A stretch of DNA of 64,000 nucleotides from Siphonodentalium dalli (Eukaryota; Mollusca; Scaphopoda; Gadilida; Siphonodentaliidae), in NCBI GenBank assembly GCA_032622095.1, contig CP136066.1:152669152-152733151 (forward strand). Direction: 5' to 3'. Within the stretch, counting starts at the first letter, position 1. Each line of letters opens with the position of its first letter. The notes beneath the pieces are model-generated. The model did not search any database, was not told where the DNA came from, and saw nothing but the letters and a program-made list of their open reading frames with translations. Position numbers and translations under genes: made by a program. Of the stretch, positions 11,601 through 21,511 are shown one piece after another.

Positions 11601-14600
11601 ACTTTCTCATCTACCACAGACTGAGAGATGGTATCCACGACCGCTTGGCTACAGGGTCATCATAAAAGAAAGTCCTTTCCAAGCCTGCAAATAGTGTGTC
11701 TGTCCTTTGCAGAATGCGGTCCCCAGAGGGTGAATTTAGTGATGCTAGCCAGCTGTGCGGGCTAGCATCACCAAATTCACACTCTGGGGACCTCATTCTG
11801 CTTAGGCCTCATCTTCCGGGAAGCATCACTACTCACTAGTCTCAAATTAACATTGTTTTTAGTTATTATTTTCCCTTCCCCCTAATTTGCAGAAAATAAA
11901 ATATATAATCGAGGTGACTAATGGCTTAAGTTCCGGTGAACTTCACCAACTTCAACTGGGGAACTCCAATCTGATCCTAGGTCTCCTATAACAGTTGAGG
12001 TATAAGCAGAATAAGGTTCCCAGAGGGTGAATTTGGTGATGCTAGCCCACCGTGCGGGATAGTGTTACTAAATTCACCTGCTTGGGACCTCATTCTGAAA
12101 ATGACAGACACACTACATGCAAGCTTGGTTCTTTCACCAAGGGTTGAGCTGTTCTTCATTCTGAACATGGCTTCAAAGTATGACATGGAAAAGACCTAAA
12201 ATTATCAGAACAGCACAATGGAATTTCTCCGAAGTTAGATACTGTTTTGGCAGACTGCACATCATAGCACATCTCTGTCTGTCTGTCTGTCTGTCCGTCT
12301 CGGCAGATATCTGAGTCATCAGATCTGAATGAAATTCGGGATGGAAGTTTACCACCAGTACTGCTTTCAAAAGAGGGACCAATAATGTTATGTTCCCATT
12401 TTAGAGTTATCCTTCTTTGTTTATTTGGAAATAATATTTTTTATTTTTTTAGTTCCATCTTGATCTTTGGTTCAATTTGGCACCTTGGAGGTATGCCATC
12501 ACCCTATTTAACTAGCATTTACCCATGGTGCATCCTATTCTTTTTATATTTTCAGGTTTTGCTGTATTTTTTGAACTGAAACATTCAAAGCCAAGCAAAA
12601 AAAATACTAGTACAAAATGCTGGACCTTCCTAGAGAAAGATGAAATGAAGGACGGACAGCTAGCTCTTGAAATGTGAGTAAAAAGATGTTATATGAGAAT
12701 TGAACAGTCGTTGCAACCAGTCTGGTACATTGTATTCAAATAATAGAGTTAAATATGTTATCAGACCACCATTTTCCTGCTTTATGTGGAAAGTACAGTA
12801 ATCAGTGTTCGCCCTGGCCCGAAATTCTTTGCAGCCATTTTTTTAGCCACTTGTGCAATTTTGTTAGCCACTTTTGAAAAAGTTTAGCCACATACTGTGG
12901 GATAAATTAGCACATCGCGGCATCGTTTTACATAATCCAGCTAACGCTTCAAATGCTGTATGATAACTTGCTTATTAATGCCCAAGTGTATACTGTTCTA
13001 CAAATTTTAGAAATCTGTGGTCCGATGGGCATTTTATAAATAGATAATGGGTTTTTCCGGTCGTGACAATTCGGCTAATCTGGCCGCGTCAAATTGACCT
13101 ATAGGGATGGGATTTCTCGCAGGACAACACATTCCGGGTTTTCGTGGGGTGTGTATTCGCTGGGTGTCTTATAGTTGCAGTATGTAACTATGATGACCGC
13201 GTTAATTGCTTTCCATGTTTAGGTATGAACAATGGCTGGGCCATGCACTCTTGGCGGGAACACAATGCCTCCGATTTTTTATCCGAATTTAGAAGCTTTC
13301 TGGTGTGGTGAATGAGAAACCTGCAGCAATAAGCCGTAGTTTTTTTGTAATAATTTGAAGGATTAGTTGTTTTAACGGAATTCTGAGGCGGTGCATTCAT
13401 GTAACCAATATATTTTATATTATAATTTATATTTATGGCTAATAATATGATCTTGAGGGCGTTACCATTTCTGATTATGGTTTTCTTGTCACTATATAAC
13501 GGCTCAAACAGTTTGGTCAAACTGGAGTAGATCGCCGAGTCCTCATTATCAGCGAATCTACTATTCAAATTATCTCCAGAATAGATGTAAACTTCCTGCA
13601 GGCTGACACTGCATCTTGCCTAAGTTTAGGTCCATCTTTAATATCATGTCCGCGAGTCTCATTGTCCCATTCAACACTGTCCACTGCATTAACGTCAATT
13701 AAAAGTGAGGAGCTATTGAATTGTATCTATTGAATTGGGCGTATATATGACTTCACTCTTTTGCAATCAGTTTAAAACACTGTAAAATAAAGCCATTTTG
13801 TTACACATAAATCTATGTTTGCTCAATTGTGATAGCGTCTAATATATAGAATAGATCCATAGTAGCCGAGAATACCAAATTTTCACCACGAGTGGAATTG
13901 TGGTTTTAACCACGAGCCTTTTAGCGAGTGGTTAAAAACGAGTGGTGAAAAATTTGTACTCTCGGGTACTATGCATGTATTTTATTTATGCCATAATTAT
14001 TATTTTTGTAATTTTGTTCACGAATTCAACTACCCCGCTGTTTACATTGAATGTGTATCCTCACACACAGACACACAGGACGCTATAAGGAATGTGCGTC
14101 ACGCGTAGTGATGCTTACATTAACGTCATGACGTCATCCTGTTTCTGAGCGATCAGCTACATTTGATTGAAATTCATGCAATTTTCCTCATATTTAATTG
14201 ATATCATGACAACTTCCAATTTCAAATGAATGTGACATAGGAACTATTTTGCTAACTACGATGTAGTTCTACTATGGGTATACACGTTTAACACATGAAA
14301 TTACGTTTGAAAATTTACACCCACAGTAGAAATTTATACCCACAGTAGGAAGCTGTATACCCACAGTAGGGTGTAAAGATGAAATTTACAAAATAGGTGT
14401 TATACACACAATAGAACAGGCAATTATGGTATAAAAATATATATCTAAACGATCACTAACGAATTGCCCAGGGCGTGAAACTGACGCCCGATAGTATGCT
14501 AATAGAACACATCCGTAATCTCATCCGTCTCATCAGCTCTCGCAAATAACGTTAAGTCGTCTTGTGAAAAGCCAGTTAATTTCTTTTGCTTACAATAAAG

Positions 14601-17600
14601 TGTCGTTCAGTCCGCGGTCGACACGAAAAATGCCTGTAGCCATAATTTTAGCCACCAGCATATTTATTTTAGCCACTTAGTATATTTTTTCGCAATTTGC
14701 TAAAATGGCTAACGGCAGGGTGAACACTGACAGTAATGTCCTAAGTAATCGACCCCTAAACCACAGAAGAATTATAGGAAATTTTTCAGGATTTAGTCGG
14801 AAATATGGCTTGCTGCCATGTATCGGAATGCTGTCAGCGAGAGCTTTCCAATGAATGGCAACAAGCCATATTTCCGACTAAATCCTGAAAAATTTCCCAT
14901 AATTCTGCTTTGGTTAGAGGGTCATATACTTAGTGCAGCAAGTGACCAAATAAAATGTGACTGGTGTCTTGAACATTGAACAGTAATAGTCCTGCTTGCT
15001 GTTCAGAAGACTTCATTGGGGGAAAAGAGTTCTCGCTATTCCACCCCAAGCCAGTCAATAGGTGTTTTATTATATATTACGCACTTCACGGCTTGAGCCA
15101 ACCATAACCTCGACAGACAGGTAATAGTTTGAAGACTATAGCCCAGGCGATTAACTCACTTGCATCAATTCTCGCATCGTGCTAACCGTGACATCAGCAG
15201 GTGGGTAATAATTTAAAGACTATAGCCCACGTGATATTTCGCTTGTCAGGCGATAATTGTCAAAACTACTCTCTGACATGTGATCACATACTGTGAACTC
15301 TACATATATAATAATCCATTTTTATGTGTACCCATACCATGTATGGTACACATAATGCCGACGTCCGGATCAACCATCCGTCGTCCGTCCGTCTGTCTGT
15401 CCGTAGACACTTGCTATCAGATTCGATTACTCGAATATTTTTTATCGGATCGTGTTCAAATTTTATGTACATGTTTATGATGACACACTCCTCACCTGTA
15501 TAGTTTTTGGTATCGATCGGTTTAGAAATTATTAACACTTTACATCCGCACATAGGCATGAGCTATCCGATGCTGTAACCAAAGTATTTTTTGTTCGATT
15601 GTTTTCATATTTGATATGTAGGTTTATGATGACACACCCCTCACCTGTATAGTTTTTGGTATCGATTAGTTGATCAGTTTAGAAAATAATTAACCCTTCA
15701 CACACATGCTATCCAATGCAATAAGTTGAACATATTTCTTCTGATCTGCCTCATATTTCTTACCTAGGTTTTTCTTAGCACGTTCTTTATCTGTATGGTT
15801 TTTGGTATCGTTTAATTAACCCTTTCTGCTCTTGTTTTTAAATAGAATTCATCCAAGCTATGTTGACTTAAATATTTTTCATCTGATCATATGGTCCTCA
15901 CCCCGAAATACAGATCAGGTTCGAATTTGAGTTTGATCAGTTATATTTTAACAGAGTTATGGCCATTTAAAATTAATGTGACAGATAATGTAATTTAATA
16001 ATGCCTGCACTGAGAAGAGAAGAGAAGTTCTCAGATAACACCCAGTGTATTATTGGCAATGTTTAGCTGCACACCAGATAGAGATAAAATAACATTGCTG
16101 GCAGAGTCTGTTGATAAAACTGTCAAAACTGATTGATGACTCTGGCTTGTTCTGCCTTTCTGTGCAATATTAAGTTAACCCCTTTGTTGTAATAGGTTCA
16201 TGACTTTAGGGACTGACTTATTGTATCAGTTTTGCTAAATCCAATGACATGCTTTTTATAGACTTTTTTGTGTTTATCAGTTCATTAGTTTGGGTAAGAT
16301 TAAACCCATTCTATCCGATTTCATAACTCAAATATTTCCATTGATTATGTTTATAGTTCTTGGCATAGTTTATGACACCCCTAACCTGCATAGAGAGGAT
16401 CATTTGGTTTATTTGATTAAAAATATTAACATCCTCCACCAATCCTGTTGACACAATGTGATAACTAGATATTTATCACATGATCACTATATAAATAATT
16501 GCATCCACGTTAATGATGATACATTCTTCACCTGTATAGATTTTGGTATAGATTGGTTTGAAGATATTAACCATAACTTTAATTATATTTCCGCTATTCA
16601 CATACATTATATCTTTATATCTTTCAGCTTAGAAGAAAATTAACCCACCCCATTCCATGGTCATACAGTATGCTATCCAATGTAATGAATCTAATATTTT
16701 CAATCTGACCAATCTCATATCCTACTAGTACCTCTAGCTATCCGAAATTTCAGTATTAAAACATTTTATATCCAATCATTATCAATCATATTTATATCCA
16801 GGTCTATACATCCCTCACTTGTATAGTTGTTCAGGTATTGATTGTTTTTTGAATGGGAAATATTAACCCTTTTCTCCAATCTAAATGATCCCATGAATTT
16901 TTAATATGCAGCTATTAAACACAAAACATAATATAAAAATAACAATAAAAAAAAATAACATAATATGTTATGTCTCACATTCCAATGTGACAAGCAAATA
17001 AATGCTATGATGTTATCTACTTAATATCTTAACTATTTTGTCTTTAACTGCTATGGTTCTTCTTTCTGACTATGGATTGAGCTTAATTAGCTTTATCACT
17101 CTATAATAATAAGACATATCTGGTTGAAATCGAATGCTGCATCCATGTTCCTATTGTGCTTATATGAGCAAGGTGCCCAGTAAGTCTGATTCCACTTGTG
17201 ACCTTAATAGTAAGGTGTGAATTGTTGAAACTTTTTCACTCATGAAAAGGTTGGTGTAAGGATTTATTAAAATAGCTAATCGGTATTGGCAAGGTATGGG
17301 TTAAACATCTGCCAATCGTGATTGGCCTCTCGTATAATATGCTTGCCTATAAAATACCATAATGTAATATGTGTCTCTTATAAGCTACGGTGAAATACGA
17401 TTTTGTTATTTCACTGCAGCTTTCATTATTTCACTGTAGCTTTCATTCTTTCACTGTAGCTTGCCAGTGGGTTCTTTCAGTGTAGTGTTCAATTTGTTGT
17501 ACTAGTCGCGCATAATTTAGCAACTTTGAGCATTAATAATAAGGCGCATATAATAAAAAGAATACCTACATTTATGGTTTGAATGCCTCAAACATCTCAT

Positions 17601-17983
17601 TCTATACTAAATACTCATTGATGAGTAGTTCCCTCAGGAACTTACTATCTGAACATTTAACACCAATGAATATGAATCATTCTGCTCTTATATTATCTGT
17701 TTTACTGTCGGTTGTCTGCTTTTATTACCTGAACACCCCTCAAAATGAATGATAGACCCTTCCAATGTTTACTTCTATAACTGAGTGGGAGAATCCATTT
17801 AGTATAGAAAGGGTTAAGGTTTAAAAATGTCTTAAGAGCAAATAATTGGTTACGCACTATATAAAAACCATCACTCTTATCAATTTCAGATACAAAAAAC
17901 CAACAGATCCAAAGAGGAAAAAGATCCGTCTTCTAACTGTCAAGCCGTTATATCTACACCTCAAGCTTTCTCTGAATATGTGA
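5506..17983 (+). CDS. AIDA: AIDA homolog, 3' half (C2 domain), four exons
   Basis: The coding join is 5506-5634, 7829-7951, 12556-12673 and 17890-17983, giving 153 complete codons plus TGA. The exon phases chain without a break (1, 1, 1, 2). The translation follows the human AIDA C-terminus as I know it: IGLKD then DP in exon one, TEVHIQKTVESL (human VDIELQKHVEKL) in exon two, FFELKHSKP and TSTKC in exon three, YKKPTD and LLTVKPLYLHL in exon four. In vertebrates AIDA binds Axin and restrains Axin-dependent JNK signalling in dorsoventral patterning. Its C-terminal C2 domain binds membrane lipids, and a mammalian ERAD role in lipid metabolism has been described. Vertebrate AIDA is about 306 residues, so the N-terminal half must be encoded upstream of or outside this window. 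The introns are packed with MITEs. Identity is confident; the function here is inferred from homologs. Confidence 0.92.
5639..6075 (+). mobile_element. A-family MITE, copy A1, at the AIDA splice donor
   Basis: This is a 437-bp element with terminal repeats AAGCCTGCAAATAGTGTG and its complement, and two internal hairpins built on GAGGTCCCCAGAGGGTGAAT. The flanks 5631-5638 and 6076-6083 are both AAAGGTAA, an 8-bp target duplication covering the exon-intron junction (AAAG|GTAA). Confidence 0.88.
6095..6360 (+). repeat. Y-family repeat, copy 1
   Basis: It shares GATATCTCAGCCATGGTTAT-type sequence, TGGATCTGAATGAAATT, TGGAAGTTTGCCATCA and TATCCTTCT with 12255-12430. The family is unknown. Confidence 0.5.
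6361..7655. other. AIDA intron, no recognised gene
   Basis: AT-rich sequence. A small inverted repeat lies near 7170-7290, where GATATCGAAAATATCTCATG pairs with CGGTATCCACTC-side sequence. No exon was recognised. Confidence 0.35.
7660..7766 (+). repeat. S-family repeat, copy 1 (inverted partner at 24.5 kb)
   Basis: About 105 bp here is nearly identical to the reverse complement of 24479-24587, including TTAATCAACCTATCTTTTAC and CTGCTACCGAATAATTTGG. Confidence 0.75.
7829..7951 (+). CDS. AIDA: AIDA exon 2 of window
   Basis: The acceptor is TACTTTACAG and the donor is CCACCGG|GTATGT read as G|GTATGT; both ends are phase 1. It encodes DREGRDLMAVQMTKSGYYRE then NTEVHIQKTVESLPPG. This aligns with the human C2 segment DLNGIDLTPVQ ... 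VDIELQKHVEKLTKG. A second A-family MITE begins 36 bp after the donor. Confidence 0.92.
7987..8422 (+). mobile_element. A-family MITE, copy A2
   Basis: It starts CAAGCCTACAAATAG and ends CTATTTGAAGGCTTG. It is flanked on both sides by GGAGGCAC (7979-7986 and 8423-8430), a perfect 8-bp duplication. It carries the same two hairpins as A1. Confidence 0.9.
8647..8808. repeat. Foldback element O-type, ~75-bp arms
   Basis: Two arms starting TATAAGGATTAACTGTCATG are inverted almost perfectly around ACCCGAAGGGT near 8721-8732. About 340 bp of AT-rich tail follows (to about 9145), so hairpin plus tail look like a single insertion in G1. Confidence 0.8.
9202..10769 (+). mobile_element. D element, 1.57-kb TTAA-flanked, noncoding
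   Basis: The ends are TTAACCCTTTGAACCC and GGGTTCAAAGGGTTAA, with TTAA on both sides as the target. Near the left end GACTGGCCGCAAAAGCGGCC occurs twice. The interior has an approximately 380-bp direct repeat: blocks starting at about 9881 and 10266 share GGTGTCATTCGATCA and TAGCAACCGTTACCAGGGAG, and a third fragment starts at 10647. No transposase ORF was found, so it is a non-autonomous piggyBac-like element inserted in G1. Confidence 0.8.
11095..11600 (+). repeat. U-family repeat, copy 1, split by MITE A3
   Basis: The stretch ATCAGAATGGCACATTGAG...CCCTCAAC is continued after A3 by TGAGATCAAGCTTGAAAA. Uninterrupted copies are at 43740-43835 and 53750-53885. Confidence 0.65.
11176..11552 (+). 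mobile_element. A-family MITE, copy A3
   Basis: It starts CAAGCCTGGGTTTAGTGTG and ends near ATGACTTG. It is flanked by CCCTCAAC at 11168-11175 and 11553-11560. The left hairpin is partly deleted and the right hairpin is complete. Confidence 0.85.
11680..12127 (+). mobile_element. A-family MITE, copy A4
   Basis: It starts CAAGCCTGCAAATAGTGTG and ends TGCAAGCTTG. The 8-bp flanks are GTCCTTTC and GTTCTTTC (one mismatch). Both hairpins are intact. Confidence 0.87.
12255..12430 (+). repeat. Y-family repeat, copy 2
   Basis: It starts with a CTGT microsatellite and shares the TGGAAGTTT and TTATCCTTCTTTGTTTATTT blocks with 6095-6360. Confidence 0.5.
12556..12673 (+). CDS. AIDA: AIDA exon 3 of window
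   Basis: The acceptor is TATTTTCAG and the donor is GAAAT|GTGAGT. The exon is entered in phase 1 and left in phase 2. It encodes GFAVFFELKHSKPSKK and TSTKCWTFLEKDEMKDG, against human AAIFFEFKHYKP and TSTKCFAFMEMDEIKPG. This is the central C2 beta-sandwich. Confidence 0.93.
12803..14729 (+). mobile_element. hAT-like non-autonomous transposon, 1.93 kb
   Basis: The ends CAGTGTTCGCCCTG and CAGGGTGAACACTG are inverted, and ACAGTAAT is duplicated on both sides (12795-12802, 14730-14737). An 8-bp TSD and a CAGTG terminus are the hAT pattern. TAGCCAC-rich subterminal repeats lie at both ends. No transposase is seen, and a minus-strand 126-codon ORF (13188-13568) is unlike one. A foldback (13858-13973) sits inside. 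Confidence 0.85.
13858..13973. repeat. Foldback O1, CCACGAGTGG type
   Basis: The arms start CATAGTAGCCGAGAATACC and contain TTTTCACCACGAGTGG; the loop is CACGAGCCTTTTAGCGAGTG. An AT-rich tail (to about 14440) contains three TACCCACAGTAG repeats near 14325-14370. Confidence 0.75.
15310..16900 (+). repeat. N-family repeat, longest copy, ~170-bp periodic
   Basis: The head has CCATGTATGGTACACATAAT and GTCCGTCCGTCTGTCTGTCC. The body is built of diverged units of roughly 170 bp, each with a TATCCGATG-type start, GTGTTCATATTTGATATG, TGACACACCCCTCACCTGTA and GTATCGATTGGTT. At 15716-15725 it shows the empty site of the M element found in the copy at 59 kb. Confidence 0.75.
16901..17597. other. AIDA intron, little recognised
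   Basis: AT-rich sequence. Three near-repeats of TTTCACTGTAGCTTTCATT lie at 17405-17480. No exon was recognised. Confidence 0.4.
17598..17817 (-). mobile_element. G-family TTAA element, copy G2
   Basis: The right end is TTTAGTATAGAAAGGGTTAA, with the family's ATTCTATACTAAATAC at the left. It shares CTCATTGATGAGTAGTTCC and GTCTGCTTTTATTACCTGAA with the other G copies. It lies just upstream of the last AIDA exon. Confidence 0.7.
17890..17983 (+). CDS. AIDA: AIDA terminal exon
   Basis: The acceptor is ATCAATTTCAG. Completing the split codon gives EIYKKPTDPKRKKIRLLTV, then KPLYLHLKLSLNM and TGA at 17981-17983. The human end is YKKPTDFKRKKLQLLTKKPL... so length and end position agree. The following ~75 bases of 3' UTR run into a C-family MITE fragment. 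No AATAAA was seen; an ATTAAA lies at 18578-18583. Confidence 0.93.
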
Positions 17984-18054
17984 TGCCTCTCTTCACAAAA
18001 TTCCGACTTCCAGTTGCGAAGCAAGGGTTGAGCATCAGAGGGTGTGGATGTGTT

Positions 18055-18212
18055 TGAACCTTCCATGACTGGAGCTTCTTGAAATTTTAAACCATTTGCC
18101 AATGCATTCTCTTATATATGCGAGTCACCCATAGGGAGCCTCGCATATATTGGCCAAACAATATTTACCTTGACCTTGTATGTATGCAAGTGCATTCTCT
18201 TATATAAGGGTA
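18055..18212 (-). mobile_element. C-family MITE fragment in AIDA 3' flank
   Basis: The end reads ACCTTCCATGACTGGAGCTT, followed by one hairpin of the TTATATATGCGAG type. The other half is missing or rearranged. Confidence 0.7.
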
Positions 18213-18868
18213 TGTTTTATCTCAGTCTGGAGCATGTTTGTATAAACGTACTGCAACTATTTCATACTGATTATAATTTTTTCCGACATATAAAAAGCAA
18301 ATAACGGGAAAATGACTTTGCGTGGCCTAATTAGGCTTCATGGGGCTTATAAGAAAGCCCCGCAAATTCCACACACGGGACCTGTGGGCCCTGTAAAAAT
18401 GCAAAGACTTTCATTGTGCATTTGAATACGAAACCATCAACATAGCTGACTATTTGAAAGATAATAATAACTTTGTTTTACACTGTATTTTGCAAACACA
18501 GAATATTGCACATAGATTTCAAACAGATTTTTTGACAATCGGTAAAATGCGATGCTTAACCTCGACTTACTATTGTTATTAAAGTGAGGGACTATTATCA
18601 GGAATCAGTTCTTTACTCATAAATTTACGCTAAAATTTAGTTGTTTGGCACGGTCTTGTGAACAAATATTACTGTCATTGCAGTAAAACTTTTAGTGTCA
18701 AGTCTTTTAATTAAGTTTTTACATGGGTCTGCAAGATGATTTTGAATTTTGCACACTTTCAGAGTTTATGAAGGATCGAGTTTGCAGGTTTGCACACTGA
18801 GAATATACACTATTTTGATTGCCTTGAGTTTTCCGGGGTATATCCGTGATAATGTGATAATATTTTTG
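18213..18868. other. AIDA downstream flank, no recognised feature
   Basis: No exon or repeat family was recognised. A possible variant polyadenylation signal ATTAAA lies at 18578-18583. Confidence 0.35.
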
Positions 18869-18870
18869 GT

Positions 18871-19241
18871 CGGATTCTTCATCTCAAATTTAAACCTGGT
18901 TTAAACCTACATTGATCTTCCAGCCAAATCGGGTTTAAGTGAGCGTTTGTGGTCGTTCAGTGGCTGGCTGATTCGGTGAGATGAGCATGCAATGCAGGCC
19001 GATCAAATTTGTTCGTTGTCGTCATTATTTATTTCCAATGTCGATGGTGATCTGCATTAGGCAAGTACGATTATTTAGCTTGACATTATAGAGACACTAC
19101 TGCTAAACCATGGGTCTGACTGGACCAGGTTTAAACCAAAGATGATGAATGCATCACCCATTTAAACCACAGAATAAGCTGTCAAATGGTGGTTTAATCT
19201 AGAGGTTTAAACCGGGTTTAAACTGGATATGAAGAGTCCTG
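18871..19241 (+). mobile_element. GGTTTAAACC-ended element
   Basis: Inverted ends of about 34 bp (ATTCTTCATCTCAAATTTAA on the left; the right end complement begins ACTCTTCATATCCAGTTTAA) both continue into GGTTTAAACC palindromes. Further copies of TTTAAACC lie inside. No ORF was found. Confidence 0.55.
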
Positions 19242-19244
19242 CCT

Positions 19245-19507
19245 TTAACCCTTTCATGATGGGAGCTGCGTTGGTGCAGCATTAAAGATCCTGTGACAGT
19301 GCATTCTCTTATATTTGTGAGTCTCCCATAGGGAGCCTGACATATATGAGAGAATGCACTGGCTTGCAAGGTCAAGGTAAATAATGTTAGGCCAATGCAT
19401 TCTCTTATATATGCGATGCTCTCTATGAGAGACTCGCATATATAAGAGAATGCATTGGCACAGGATTTTTGCAAAATTTCAGGAAGCTCCAGTCATGGAA
19501 GGGTTAA
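19245..19507 (+). mobile_element. C-family TTAA MITE, copy C1
   Basis: TTAACCCTTTCATGATGGGA on the left and CCAGTCATGGAAGGGTTAA on the right. Two internal hairpins are built on CATTCTCTTATATATGCGA. The TTAA target is on both sides, the piggyBac pattern. Confidence 0.85.
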
Positions 19508-19643
19508 AGGCCCACTTAATTTTCGAATCACCAGATCACATTATTTACAACATATTTCTTATTATATACCACTAGCTGGTGGGACCGACTTCGTCCGGAC
19601 TGCTTCCCCTCTGCTTTCGTCCGGATCTAACATCGAAAGGCAC

Positions 19644-20160
19644 GATTTGACCTTGAATTGACCATTTTGAAGGTCAAGGTCAAGTCGGGGTCACGATTTG
19701 ACCCGGACAAAACACTCCCCGGACAAAAGTAACCCATGGTATCAAATTTCGTCGAAATCCGTCTGTTTTACCCGATTTGACCTTGAATTGACCATTTTGA
19801 AGGTCAATGTCAGGTCGGGGTCACGATTTGAGCCGTCCAAAACACTCCCCTGACAAAAGTAACCCTAGGTATCAAATTTCGTCGAAATCCGTCCGTTTTA
19901 CCCAATTTGACCTTGAATTGACCATTTTGAAGGTCAAGGTCGGGTCGGGGTCACGATTTGACCCGTCCAAAACACTCCCCGGACAAAAGTATCCCTAGGT
20001 ATCAAATTTCGTCGAAATCCGTCCGTTTTACCAGATTTGACCTTGAATTGACCATTTTGAAGGTCAAGGTCAGGTCGGGGTCACAATTTGACCCATCGAA
20101 AACACTCCCCGGACAAAAGTATCCCTAGGTATCAAATTTCGTCGAAATCCGTTTGGCAGT
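19644..20160 (+). repeat. 130-bp tandem repeat, four units
   Basis: GATTTGACCTTGAATTGACC recurs at 19644, 19774, 19904 and 20034, exactly 130 bp apart, with GGTCAAGGTCAGGTCGGGGT and ATCAAATTTCGTCGAAATCC in each unit. The block ends with AAACAGACAAACAGACAGAC, a common tail of noncoding invertebrate repeats. Confidence 0.9.
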
Positions 20161-20822
20161 TTTCCCGGCCATTGTTAATAAACAGACAAACAGACAGACA
20201 GAAGTTCCAAAATACATAGTAGAATATTTGAAGGAGGAAGCTCCAAAACATTGTATTATCAACTTATTCGATTGAATAAACTGAACATGTTGTTTTTGTT
20301 AAGGTACTGACAGGTGTTCTGTGCTTAATTTCGATCTGGCCTGTACTGCCAGTTTATTATTCTCAATGGAAGGGGAATAACTATATCTCTTAGTTGTGAA
20401 TTATGATGCATTCTGGGGTAAATAATGGGGGAAGTCTTGGGGTGAATCTGAGAATCTCTATCACTTGGTGGACACTCCTAGACCACAGCTATTCCATATT
20501 ATGCTGGAATATATATTTTTTTCTTTTCTTTTCTTTCCGTATTATGCTGGAAGATATATATTTTTCTTTTCTTTTCCAAATGGTATATAATATGGAATAT
20601 GTTGTGTATAATTATAATGTGATCTGGGCTTTTAAAAATTAAGTGGGCCTTTAAGTTTGTCTGTACCATTCATGAACTGTGATATTTTATAATTTTATTT
20701 AGAAGCATTTAACTGCATTTGTCGCTGTCCTTTTTCATGATTATTTTCTATGAATCTTTTTTACTATCAAAAACTGATTCAGGATTTACGAAAATTGTTT
20801 ACTCACATATTTTTGATATTGT
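20161..20822. other. No recognised gene
   Basis: AT-rich. CATATTATGCTGGAATATAT and a nearby variant followed by TTTTTCTTTTCTTTTC recur at 20500-20575. No exon is visible. Confidence 0.4.
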
Positions 20823-21051
20823 TTAACCTTTCGTTACTAATTACTCATTTATGAGTAGCTTCCTTAGGAAATGTTCATAACGGTAGGCTCTTTGTCAAAC
20901 TTATTATCTCACCATTTCTTATCAATGAATAGGAATCCTTCTGCACTTGCATTGTCTGTTCATTTGTCTGTCATCTGCTTATATTTCCTGAGCATTTCTG
21001 AGAAGAATAATAGACCATTCCAATGTGTAATTTTATAAAAGAAAGGGTCAA
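20823..21051 (+). mobile_element. G-family TTAA element, copy G3
   Basis: The left end is TTAACCTTTCGTTACTAATT and the right end AAAGAAAGGGTCAA (TTAA mutated to TCAA). The interior matches G2. An A-family MITE was inserted at its right border. Confidence 0.65.
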
Positions 21052-21054
21052 GAA

Positions 21055-21511
21055 ATAGGTCTGAATTTAGTGTGTCTGACATTGCTGAATGAGAACCCAG
21101 AGGGTGAATTTAGTGATGCTATCCCACACAGCGGGCTAGCATCACAAATTCACCCTCTCAGGACCTCATTCTGCTAAGGCCTTATCTTCTGATCTTCTGG
21201 GAAGTATCTATAGTTTCAAACATTGTTAACATTGTGTTTAGTTACCTTTTCACTTCTGTTGAATTTCTATATCGCCTACTTTGCAGAAGATAAAATGCAT
21301 AATCGAGGTGACTAATGGGTGAACATTACCATCTTCAACAGGTGAACTTCAATCTGATCCTACGTCCCCCATTGTGGTTGAGGCGTAAGCTGAATGAGGT
21401 CCCCAGAGGGTGAATATAGTGATGCTAGCTTGCTGTGCAGGATAGCATCACTAAATTCACCCTCTGGGGACCTCATTCTGCAAATGTCAGACACAATAAA
21501 ATTCAGGCTTG
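21055..21511 (+). mobile_element. A-family MITE, copy A5
   Basis: The flanks GTCAAGAA and GTCAATAA form a near-perfect 8-bp duplication. Both hairpins (GTCCCCAGAGGGTGAAT) are present, and the right end is TTCAGGCTTG. Confidence 0.82.

Larger units (their letters stand above)
12795..14936 (+). mobile_element. B-family MITE, copy B1, split by a hAT element
   Basis: ACAGTAAT before the hAT element and GTCCTAAGTAATCG after it rebuild the family start. The body contains CAGGATTTAGTCGGAAATATG and its inverted copy, forming one long hairpin. The right end is degraded. Confidence 0.75.

Noticed and set aside
13188-13568. 126-codon minus-strand ORF inside the hAT element
   Set aside because: No transposase motif (no BED finger, DDE or hAT dimerisation signature seen) and composition typical of AT-rich chance ORFs.
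17857-18102. 81-codon minus-strand ORF
   Set aside because: Shadow of the AIDA last exon and its 3' UTR.
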